Source: Acidimicrobiia bacterium (lineage in GTDB: Bacteria; Actinomycetota; Acidimicrobiia; IMCC26256; JAENVU01). From it: DNA of 30,866 bases. Positions 21,625 to 27,944 of this stretch are shown piece after piece (position 1 is the stretch's first letter; each line of letters opens with the position of its first letter). The DNA lies in NCBI GenBank assembly GCA_016650415.1, contig JAENVU010000357.1, positions 1-30,866 of the forward strand, written 5' to 3'. The notes below the pieces were generated by a model. It saw nothing but the letters and a program-made list of their open reading frames with translations, made no database searches and was not told the DNA's origin. The translations under genes were made by a program, and so were the position numbers.

Positions 21625-22406
21625 TGCCGGCTCAAGATCCTCCTCCGCTGACCCCGCCGCCGGGCCACGGGTTGCTCACGGGGAAGAACGTGGTGGTGAC
21701 CGCCGCGGCCGGGACCGGTATCGGATTCGCCACCGCCGAGCGCTGCATCGCCGAAGGTGCCCGGGTCGTCATCAGCGACGCGCACGAGCGTCGGTTGGCG
21801 GAGTCGGCCGAGCAACTCGGAGACGGCGTGGCGATTGCGTTGCCCTGCGATGTGACGGTCGAGGATCAGGTCCAAGCGCTCTTCGCCGGCGCGGTGGCAG
21901 CCGTCGGCGAGATCGATGTGGTCGTGAACAATGCCGGTCTCGGCGGGACCGCCGACCTGGTCGACATGAGCGACGAGCAGTGGATGAAGGTCCTCGATGT
22001 CACTCTCAACGGGACGTTCCGGTGTGTCCGGGCGGCGCTCCGACACATGCAGCCGCGTCACGCCGGGGTGATCGTGAACAATGCGTCGGTGTTGGGCTGG
22101 CGGGCGCAGCGGGGGCAGGCGCACTACGCGGCCGCGAAGGCGGGTGTGATGGCCCTGACCCGATGTGCCGCGATGGAAGCCGCGCTCTACGGCGTGCGGA
22201 TCAACGCGGTCGCGCCATCGCTGGCGATGCACCCGTTCCTGTCGAAGGTCACCTCGGACGAGGTCCTGGAGGAACTCACGTCGCGCGAAGCATTTGGTCG
22301 CGCCGCGGCGCCGTGGGAGATCGCCAACGTGATCGTCTTCCTCGCGTCCGACTACTCCACCTACATGACCGGCGAAGTCGTGAGCGTGAGCTCCCAACAC
22401 GCGTAG
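21624..22406 (+). CDS. ipdF: Short-chain dehydrogenase of the IpdF type (HIP pathway)
   Basis: A 260-residue NAD(P)-dependent SDR. The leader PPPGHGLLTGKNVVVTAAAGTGIG, with the cofactor loop at 26-34, is characteristic of mycobacterial IpdF (Rv3559c), as are NNASVLGWRAQRGQAHYAAAKAGVMALTRCAAMEAALYGVRINAVAPS and EAFGRAAAPWEIANVIVFLASDYSTYMTGEVVSVSSQHA. Catalytic residues are Ser155, Tyr168 and Lys172, with NNAG at 102-105. IpdF acts on the 5-hydroxyl/keto group of HIP-CoA during steroid C/D-ring breakdown. The ATG overlaps the fadE30 stop by one base (TGATG), so translation is coupled. Confidence 0.87.
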   Translation: MPAQDPPPLTPPPGHGLLTGKNVVVTAAAGTGIGFATAERCIAEGARVVISDAHERRLAESAEQLGDGVAIALPCDVTVEDQVQALFAGAVAAVGEIDVVVNNAGLGGTADLVDMSDEQWMKVLDVTLNGTFRCVRAALRHMQPRHAGVIVNNASVLGWRAQRGQAHYAAAKAGVMALTRCAAMEAALYGVRINAVAPSLAMHPFLSKVTSDEVLEELTSREAFGRAAAPWEIANVIVFLASDYSTYMTGEVVSVSSQHA

Positions 22407-22564
22407 GCGTTGCGTGCTGCGCGGTTCGAGTGACGTGACACCTGGGTGGGAACGGTGACCGGCCCTGTCGGCGCGGAACGAGCGCGCTGCTGGCAGGATG
22501 GCCCGTTCGGTCGAGGTGAAACCACATTCGGTGATCTGGAGACCACAAGGGAGGCTCTGTTCTG

Positions 22565-22864
22565 ATGGGCAACTGTTTCAGTACGACGATTTGGCGGGTC
22601 AAAGAAGGGAAGCAGGATGAGTTCGTCGAACGCTGGACGACCTTCTTGCACTGGACCCGCGAAACCCAGGACGGGCTGAAGGCTGCGCAGCTCGTCGCCG
22701 ATGACGAGGATCATCAGCGGTTTCTTTCGGTCGGCGAATGGCGGGACTCGGCGGCCCGGCAGGCTTGGCAGGAAGCACCCCGGTTCATGGAACTGTTCAT
22801 GCCGTGCCTCGAAGTGTGCGACGACGTGCAGAGCAGCCAGTACGCGATCAAGGTGACCATCTGA
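22565..22864 (+). CDS. Antibiotic biosynthesis monooxygenase (ABM)-fold small protein
   Basis: A 99-residue protein with the dimeric alpha/beta-barrel pattern: strand FSTTIWRVKEGKQDEFVERWTTFLHWTR (helix with the typical 'G-x-x-x-x-F-x-x-x-W' pattern), strand GLKAAQLVADDEDHQRFLSVGEW, and a helix from RDSAARQAWQEAPRFMELFMPCLEVCDD. Such proteins include quinone-forming monooxygenases and haem-degrading enzymes but most have unknown substrates. GGGAGG lies 10 nt before the ATG, slightly long. Codon choice in this and the next two genes is a little less G/C-rich than in the flanking operons. It follows ipdF after 158 nt, a gap in which I see nothing definite. Confidence 0.75.
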   Translation: MGNCFSTTIWRVKEGKQDEFVERWTTFLHWTRETQDGLKAAQLVADDEDHQRFLSVGEWRDSAARQAWQEAPRFMELFMPCLEVCDDVQSSQYAIKVTI

Positions 22865-22932
22865 CGTCGCCTCCGGGGCGCTTCCTGACGCTCGGGTGGC
22901 CGCCCCGAGACCGTTCATCGACGGTGGCAGCG

Positions 22933-22963
22933 ATCCTCAGGAGTCATCGCCGCGCCCTTGGGT
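22933..22963 (+). repeat. 31-bp element, copy 1, 127 bp before a start codon
   Basis: Matches copy 2 (23397-23427) at 29 of 31 positions. It starts exactly 127 bp before the ATG at 23060, the same distance as copy 2 from its ATG. Flanking sequence on both sides is unrelated, so this is not the end of a longer duplication. It lies between genes, in a 195-bp gap. Confidence 0.75.
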
Positions 22964-23021
22964 CGGCCTGCATTCGTCGTTGCCCTCCAGGTCTCTACTT
23001 GCCAACGAGTGGAGTGTGCGA

Positions 23022-23036
23022 CACTCGACGAGTCGA
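23022..23036. promoter_or_regulatory. 6-3-6 palindrome before the second ABM-fold gene
   Basis: GAGTGT and ACACTC are perfect inverted repeats with spacer GCG, ending 23 nt before the ATG at 23060 and shortly before the AAGGAG ribosome binding site. A second small palindrome (TCGAC-GA-GTCGA, 23035-23046) overlaps it. Operator or mRNA hairpin. Confidence 0.45.
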
Positions 23037-23059
23037 ACGGTCAAGGTAAGGAGACGAAC

Positions 23060-23350
23060 ATGAGCGTGGATGTCGTGGTCAACTTTGAAGCGTCGATGGG
23101 AAACGCCGAGCACTTGGCGCCTCTCCTTGTCGAGGGTCGGGATCTGAGTAGATCGGCCGCGGGGTGTGAGGCGTTCGACCTCTTCCAGCGACGGGACGAT
23201 CCGAACAAGTTCATGTTCATCGAACGCTGGACCTCTCTTGACGCGCATCACGCGAACATGGCGCAGAACATCGTCGCGACCGGTCACCTCGCGAAGATGA
23301 TCCCGCTCATGACCGGTCCGCCAGACAACGGTGTCATCGAACGCCTCTAG
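23060..23350 (+). CDS. ABM-fold small protein (second copy type)
   Basis: A 96-residue protein that starts MSVDVVVNFEASMGNAEHLAPLLVEGRDLSRSAAGCEAFDLFQRRDDPNKFMFIERWTSLDAHHANM, the strand-helix-strand-strand order and F-x-x-x-E-x-W pattern of the antibiotic biosynthesis monooxygenase family. It is only distantly related to the ABM-fold gene at 22565. The ATG is preceded by AAGGAG with 6-7 nt spacing, so the longer frame beginning at 22958 is rejected. It has its own regulatory region with the 31-bp element and a palindrome. Substrate unknown; a role in quinone or polyketide-like substrates would be typical of the fold. Confidence 0.75.
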   Translation: MSVDVVVNFEASMGNAEHLAPLLVEGRDLSRSAAGCEAFDLFQRRDDPNKFMFIERWTSLDAHHANMAQNIVATGHLAKMIPLMTGPPDNGVIERL

Positions 23351-23396
23351 GACCCTCGTCTCGAGGTCCGCACCGCGTACGAAGTCGTCTGCCGTC

Positions 23397-23427
23397 ATCC
23401 TCAGGTGTCATCGCCGCGCCCCTGGGT
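23397..23427 (+). repeat. 31-bp element, copy 2, 127 bp before a start codon
   Basis: Copy of the element at 22933, with differences at positions 10 and 26. It begins 127 bp before the ATG at 23524. See copy 1. Confidence 0.75.
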
Positions 23428-23491
23428 GTCTCGCGGCCATCGCACCAGGCGGGCGACAGATGGCAGCCGGAGCGGGCATGATGCCGACTCT

Positions 23492-23506
23492 GTTGGCGAT
23501 GCCAAC
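23492..23506. promoter_or_regulatory. 6-3-6 palindrome before the SnoaL-like gene
   Basis: GTTGGC and GCCAAC are perfect inverted repeats with spacer GAT, ending 17 nt before the ATG at 23524 and just before GGAGG. Same geometry as the palindrome at 23022 but a different sequence. Confidence 0.45.
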
Positions 23507-23523
23507 CCCACGGAGGTCATGTC

Positions 23524-23964
23524 ATGGCGGTACCGAGTCGAGAGGCCCGCCTCGCGCATGCGGCCAAGCATTGTGAGCTTTGGAACGCCGGCAAGAAGGA
23601 CGAGTGGATCGCGTCCTGGCGAACAATCGCCCAAGGCAACGTGCGTATGTTCGATCCGGTCGGAACGAAGGAGAAGCATGGGTTCGACCATGCGACGAGC
23701 GAAGCGTTCGACATGTTCCAGGCGATCAACAAGATGTACATGCTGACCGTGAAGGTCAACGGCAACGAGATGGCATGGGTGATCGAGAATCACTTCGGAA
23801 CGGGCGACGACATCGCCAAGGCCCACAGCATCGAGACGTTCCAGTGGGATGAGAACGGCGACCTGACCATCAAGACCTACTACGACATGCCCGAGGGTCT
23901 CGGCGAGAGTGACGACCCGTACGAGCTGCTGCTCGGCAAGGAGAACGTCATCCCGAACGGCTGA
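23524..23964 (+). CDS. SnoaL/NTF2-like domain protein
   Basis: A 146-residue protein with the cone-shaped alpha+beta layout of the NTF2-like superfamily: N-terminal helices REARLAHAAKHCELWNAGKKDEWIASWRTI, a strand GNVRMFDPVGTKEKHG, a helix FDHATSEAFDMFQAINKMY, then strands LTVKVNGNEMAWVIENHFG, KAHSIETFQWDENGDLTIKTYYD. Members include polyketide cyclases, dehydratases and ketosteroid isomerases; the catalytic Asp/His set is not clear from sequence alone. GGAGG lies 7-8 nt before the ATG. A ketosteroid-isomerase-like role is tempting next to steroid genes but is not shown. Confidence 0.75.
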   Translation: MAVPSREARLAHAAKHCELWNAGKKDEWIASWRTIAQGNVRMFDPVGTKEKHGFDHATSEAFDMFQAINKMYMLTVKVNGNEMAWVIENHFGTGDDIAKAHSIETFQWDENGDLTIKTYYDMPEGLGESDDPYELLLGKENVIPNG

Positions 23965-24034
23965 CCCACTCGGGGGGACATTGACGAACGCTGGCGTGAG
24001 TCAGCCCGACCGTCGTACGGGTGGCGGTCACACG

Positions 24035-24040
24035 TAGCCT
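24035..24040 (+). promoter_or_regulatory. Putative -10 (TAGCCT) of a leaderless CapA-like gene
   Basis: Ends 7 nt before the GTG at 24048, without a ribosome binding site. This decides for 24048 as the start over the in-frame GTG at 24021, which lies upstream of the hexamer. Confidence 0.55.
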
Positions 24041-24047
24041 GATCGAC

Positions 24048-25151
24048 GTGCGGCGGCTTGTGTTGTTCGGGTTACTCGCGCTGTCGGTGGTGGCCATCGG
24101 GCTGCTCGCGGTCCGCGTCGGGGATGGCAACGCGCGCGACCGGCGCGCCCGGGCGGCTGATGCAGGCCCGTCGAGCTCGACCCGGTCGACCACCACCACC
24201 ACCAGGCCGCGACGTGGCAGCGGCCAAGCCGTGACGCTGGCATTCGCGGGCGACACCCATTTCGAGGGCGGGTTGCGGTCGCAGCTCGACCGCAACCCGA
24301 ACGGCATGTTCGCACCGATCGCCCCGACCCTCGGCGGTGCTGATCTCGCTATGGTCAATCTGGAGACTGCGATCGCGACGGGTGGGACACCGGATCCGAA
24401 GGCCTACAACTTCCGGGCCCCGGCGAGCGCGTACGAGGCGTTACGCGTGGCAGGTATCGACGTGGTGACCATGGCCAACAACCACGGACGCGACTACGGC
24501 CCGGCGGGCCTGTCCGAGACGCTGGCGGCCAAGGCTCAGACTCCCTTGCCGGTCCTCGGTATCGGTGCGAACGCCGAGGAGGCCTACCGTCCGTGGCGCA
24601 CCGAGATCAAGGGCCAGCAGATCGCGGTGTTCGCAGCGACCGATGTCCTCGACGACTGGTTGATCACACCGTGGACCGCCACCGACGCGCAAGCGGGTCT
24701 CGCGTCGACGAAGGGGGCCAGTGTCGATCGACTGCTGGCCGGGATTCGTGGCGTGCGAGCCGACACCGACACGATCGTCGTGTACCTCCATTGGGGTGTC
24801 GAGGGATCGACGTGCCCGTCGCCTCGCCAGCAGGAACTGGCCCTGCTACTCGTCGATGCCGGTGCCGACATCATCGTCGGCAGCCACACGCACCGGGTCA
24901 TGACCGGCGGTCGGCACGGCGCGGCCTTTGTCGACTACGGACTCGGCAATTTCGCGTTCTATAACGAGAGTGGCGCGTCGGGCGTGACCGGTGTGTTGAA
25001 GCTCACCGTGACCGGTCGCGACGTCGACGCGTACGAATGGATCCCCGCCCGGATCCAAGGTGGCATCCCCCACCTCATCACCGGTGTCGCGGCCGACACC
25101 GATCGCTCCGCCTTCACCAGCCGCCAATCCTGCGCCGGCCTCACCCCCTGA
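24048..25151 (+). CDS. CapA-family phosphoesterase-like protein (PGA_cap domain)
   Basis: A 367-residue protein with an N-terminal membrane anchor or signal (LVLFGLLALSVVAIGLLAVRV, about 4-24), a Ser/Thr/Arg-rich linker, then a metallophosphoesterase-fold PGA_cap domain. Motifs in order: TLAFAGDTHFEGG, DLAMVNLETAI, VDVVTMANNHGRDYG, VVYLHWGVEG, and IIVGSHTHRVMTGG with the following DYGLGNFAF. The Asp, Asn and His ligands of the metal site are all present. Homologues take part in poly-gamma-glutamate or capsule synthesis, but single CapA copies in actinobacteria often have unknown roles and none of the other cap genes is here. It acts outside the membrane. The start at 24048 is chosen from the leaderless promoter; 24021 would add nine residues. 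Confidence 0.85.
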   Translation: MRRLVLFGLLALSVVAIGLLAVRVGDGNARDRRARAADAGPSSSTRSTTTTTRPRRGSGQAVTLAFAGDTHFEGGLRSQLDRNPNGMFAPIAPTLGGADLAMVNLETAIATGGTPDPKAYNFRAPASAYEALRVAGIDVVTMANNHGRDYGPAGLSETLAAKAQTPLPVLGIGANAEEAYRPWRTEIKGQQIAVFAATDVLDDWLITPWTATDAQAGLASTKGASVDRLLAGIRGVRADTDTIVVYLHWGVEGSTCPSPRQQELALLLVDAGADIIVGSHTHRVMTGGRHGAAFVDYGLGNFAFYNESGASGVTGVLKLTVTGRDVDAYEWIPARIQGGIPHLITGVAADTDRSAFTSRQSCAGLTP

Positions 25152-25239
25152 CGATCTCAAGGCATATGGCGCCGGGGTGGGGTGCGGCGATCTCACCATT
25201 CGGGCGACAGCACGCACTCCGAGCGGGCATTCTGTGTGC

Positions 25240-25686
25240 ATGTTCCGTGAGGCTCAGCCGGCCGACTTCAACGACATCATCCGGCTCTACCGGCAGCTCC
25301 ATCCTCAGGACTCGATCCCTCAGGACGGGTCGGTCGAGCAGTCCTTCGAGCGGATCTTGGCTGCGCCCGGGCTGCGCCTGTTCCTCCTCGAACTCGACGG
25401 AGTCGTCGTCGCTTCGACGTACTTGAACGTGATCCCCAATCTCACACGTTCCGCGTCCCCCTATGCCGTCATCGAGAACGTCGTCGTCGAAGAATCCCGA
25501 CGTGGCGCAGGCCTCGGCAAGCGGATCATGGATGGAACGCTCCGAGCAGCATGGGCCGAGGGCTGTTACAAGGCGATGCTGATGACGGGTTCGCGCACAC
25601 CTGCCCCCCACAGTTTCTATCGAGCGTGCGGGTTCTCGCCCGATGCGAAGACTGCATACCTCGCCCGCCCGGCTCCGGGTACATGA
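25240..25686 (+). CDS. GNAT-family N-acetyltransferase
   Basis: A 148-residue acetyltransferase. It starts MFREAQPADFNDIIRLYRQLHPQD, the usual beta1-alpha1 of the fold. The acetyl-CoA-binding motif A is VIENVVVEESRRGAGLGKRIMDGTLRAAWAEGC (78-110), with the R/Q-x-x-G-x-G/A loop RRGAGLG at 87-93, followed by the HSFYRACGF segment typical of motif B. Substrate is unknown. ATG at 25240 is preceded by CATTCT 6 nt away and no ribosome binding site, perhaps another leaderless start; frames further upstream overlap the CapA-like gene and lack similarity. Confidence 0.87.
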   Translation: MFREAQPADFNDIIRLYRQLHPQDSIPQDGSVEQSFERILAAPGLRLFLLELDGVVVASTYLNVIPNLTRSASPYAVIENVVVEESRRGAGLGKRIMDGTLRAAWAEGCYKAMLMTGSRTPAPHSFYRACGFSPDAKTAYLARPAPGT

Positions 25687-25752
25687 CTGTCGATCTGCTC
25701 GCCGACTCGAGGAACATCGACGAACGCCGCGGTGCCCGGCGTCAGCCGTTCT

Positions 25753-25781
25753 GAGGTGCTACCGGCCGCTTCGGAGCACTC
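25753..25781. terminator. Imperfect hairpin between convergent genes, possible terminator
   Basis: GAG(G)TGCT at 25753-25760 can pair with AGCACTC at 25775-25781, one bulged base, and an inner CCG/CGG pair extends the stem. It lies in the 194-bp gap between the acetyltransferase and the amine oxidase. No T-tract, so support is weak. Nothing else is seen in the gap. Confidence 0.3.
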
Positions 25782-25880
25782 GGACCGCATCCAGCAACCA
25801 ACGCTTCCCGGACGGCAACACCGACAGCGCCGCATCCATTCGCTGGGCCTTCGAGAATCCCGGGTCATCATCCGGTTGAG

Positions 25881-27788
25881 TCACGCGCTGTCTCGCTTGT
25901 GCTGCTCGTTCGCGTGGCAGTGGCCTTCGGGTGAGGGCGGGACATCCAGCGCGGGGTTGCGGTCGAAGAACCCGAACGGCGTGAGGAGGAACCCGGTGTA
26001 TTCGACGGGCATCACCGGCCAGTCCTCCGGACGTACGAAGTGCGTGATGCCGAACGAGTACCAGACCACGATGTCGGTGTCGACGAGCGACCGGTCGGCG
26101 GCGGTCCAGCGGGGGAGTCCGTCGCCACCGTCGTGTTGGTTCGGGTAGTTGCCCGCGGCGCGACGTTCGTCGGGCGCGTAGGGCGTGACCCAGAGGTTGT
26201 GCTGCGCGAACCCGGCGCGGCGGCCGACGCTCGAATCCGGTTGCGCGAGCAGCGTCGGCGTGCTCATCGTGGGGACGAGCTTGTACGCGGTGGGTTGGCC
26301 GAGCCCGTTCTGCGTGGTGGGGCTGACGATGCGCCACGACCGCGATGTGGCCGAGTTGGTTTCGCGCTGGGCGACCGACTCGGAGTCCAAGCGGTTCGAT
26401 TTCGCGCGGAACGCGTTGCCCCACGGATTCTCCGGTCCGGTCGCGACGCGTTCGGCTTCCACCTCGTAGACCTCGTTGGTGGTGCCGTCGACATCGAAGT
26501 CGAGCCGTGCACTGAACATGTGTTGGTGGTTCGGCGCGGCGACACCGGGTGCCACCACTCCTGCGTACTCGGGCTGGGTGCCGGGCTCGATCGCCATGGG
26601 CGACACGATGCCGGTGAGCTTCACCTCCAGCTGGATGTTGCCGTCTTGGTAGAAGTACCAGAAGAAGCCGTACTCGTAGTTGCCGACCGTCGAGATGAAA
26701 CTCACGACCAGCCGACGACTCCGCCGCACTTCGCTCGTGCCGCCGAAGAGGTCGACGTGCTTCCAGAGGATCCCGTAGTCCTCCTCGTGCATGCAGATCG
26801 CGTTCTCGATCACGTACGGCTCGCCGTCCTCTTTGGCGAGCGTGGCGTCGAAGTAGTGGATCTCACCGAGGCAGTCGCACCCGAGCGTGAGTGATTGGGT
26901 CATCCGGCCGAGGCCCCACTCGCCGACGTCGAACGCGTTCTTGAATCCCTGGGTCTCCGCGGGGTCGCCGTAGGGGACGACCATCTCGGTGATCGAGGCC
27001 CGGTGCAGGATCGACCGTTCGTTGCCGGCGTCGTTGTACGTCACCTGGTGGAGGACCAAGCCTTCGTACGGATCGAACGTGAGTCGCATCGACCACTTCT
27101 GCCACTGCACGAGGTTGCCGTCGACGGTGAAGCTCGGGCCTTCGGGTTGGGTGATCTCGAGCGGCTTCAGGTCGGTCCGCAACGGCTCGCAGTCGGGCGC
27201 GAAGTAGCGCGCGTGCTGGGTCGCCATCGTGACGACGCCGTGGTCGATGACCTCGATGACTTCCTTGCGGCCCAGGTCGAAGTGGACGATGAGTCCTTCG
27301 ATCGGCCGCGCGTATCCGTTGTCCTGCGGGTCGGTGCGCAGGAACGAGATGCAGCGTGCGATCCGACGTCCCTGCTCGGCCTCGTAGCCGAACGCACCCG
27401 CCGGCCAGGGGTCGATCTGCACGTTGTCGACATCGGTGATGCCCCGGCGCGCGAGGGCGGCGATGTAGTCCGGGTGCTCCTTCGTGGTGAAGATCGCGTG
27501 GACCGCTTCACTCATGAGCAGCGTCGGCCGCATCCCCTCGACGACATCCCAGGTGACGACGGTGCTCCGGGTCAGTGACACCACGATCTCGGTGACGTCG
27601 ATCTCGGGTCCCGTCACGAGTTGCACCTCGACCTGTCGGTCCGGGCGTGCGTCGAGGTCGGCCTTGGCGGGTTCCCTGAGGATGGTGTGCACGAAGGTGG
27701 CACCGTCGGTCCAGCGACGATCGGCGCGTACGAGTGCGCTCGCCTGCGAGATTTCCTCACCGGTGAGCATGGCCAGGGGGTGGGTCAT
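25881..27788 (-). CDS. Copper-containing primary-amine oxidase
   Basis: Oxidises primary amines to aldehydes with release of ammonia and hydrogen peroxide, using copper and a self-made topaquinone cofactor. The 635-residue length equals that of Arthrobacter-type enzymes. Topaquinone precursor Tyr371 lies in STVGNYEYGFFW, the catalytic base Asp287 in AFDVGEWGLG, and copper ligands are His421 and His423 (APNHQHMFSARLDFDVDG) and His583 (GITHFVRPEDWPVMP). Two N-terminal small domains precede the large catalytic domain. No signal peptide is seen. The C-terminus ends GHCHANEQHKRDSA. GGGAG lies 9 nt before the ATG. It lies downstream of the epimerase gene, separated by a 156-bp gap with strong secondary structure. 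Confidence 0.95.
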   Translation of the reverse strand: MTHPLAMLTGEEISQASALVRADRRWTDGATFVHTILREPAKADLDARPDRQVEVQLVTGPEIDVTEIVVSLTRSTVVTWDVVEGMRPTLLMSEAVHAIFTTKEHPDYIAALARRGITDVDNVQIDPWPAGAFGYEAEQGRRIARCISFLRTDPQDNGYARPIEGLIVHFDLGRKEVIEVIDHGVVTMATQHARYFAPDCEPLRTDLKPLEITQPEGPSFTVDGNLVQWQKWSMRLTFDPYEGLVLHQVTYNDAGNERSILHRASITEMVVPYGDPAETQGFKNAFDVGEWGLGRMTQSLTLGCDCLGEIHYFDATLAKEDGEPYVIENAICMHEEDYGILWKHVDLFGGTSEVRRSRRLVVSFISTVGNYEYGFFWYFYQDGNIQLEVKLTGIVSPMAIEPGTQPEYAGVVAPGVAAPNHQHMFSARLDFDVDGTTNEVYEVEAERVATGPENPWGNAFRAKSNRLDSESVAQRETNSATSRSWRIVSPTTQNGLGQPTAYKLVPTMSTPTLLAQPDSSVGRRAGFAQHNLWVTPYAPDERRAAGNYPNQHDGGDGLPRWTAADRSLVDTDIVVWYSFGITHFVRPEDWPVMPVEYTGFLLTPFGFFDRNPALDVPPSPEGHCHANEQHKRDSA

Positions 27789-27870
27789 GCCCGCATGCTC
27801 CCGGGCACATCCCTCGGTGTCAAACCTCCTTTCCCGCTCTTGGCCCTTCGGGCCGGGCCGCTCGGGCCAC

Positions 27871-27926
27871 GGCCGACGCCACGTACTTGTGGTCGGAGGT
27901 GCGGGTTGCTGAGTTGGGCGTCGGCC
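27871..27926. repeat. 10-bp perfect inverted repeat in the leader before the amine oxidase gene
   Basis: GGCCGACGCC (27871-27880) and GGCGTCGGCC (27917-27926) are exact inverted repeats, 36 nt apart. A second hairpin, GGCCC-TTC-GGGCC (27842-27854), lies nearer the gene. Both fall in the 156-bp gap between the epimerase stop and the amine oxidase start and could form a structured leader or terminate the epimerase transcript. Confidence 0.55.
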
Positions 27927-27944
27927 TCTTGTCGCTCCCCGCTT

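Noticed and set aside
22874..22907. Hairpin CGGGGCG/CGCCCCG after the first ABM-fold gene as a terminator
   Set aside because: A 7-bp stem with a 20-nt loop and no T-tract is expected by chance in such GC-rich DNA.
24021..24047. Start of the CapA-like gene at 24021
   Set aside because: The TAGCCT hexamer lies within this stretch, so a start at 24048 fits a leaderless transcript better; the difference is nine residues.
27871..27926. tRNA or small structured RNA gene at the 10-bp inverted repeat
   Set aside because: No TpsiC or anticodon arm can be drawn in the 36-nt loop; only the outer stem is convincing.
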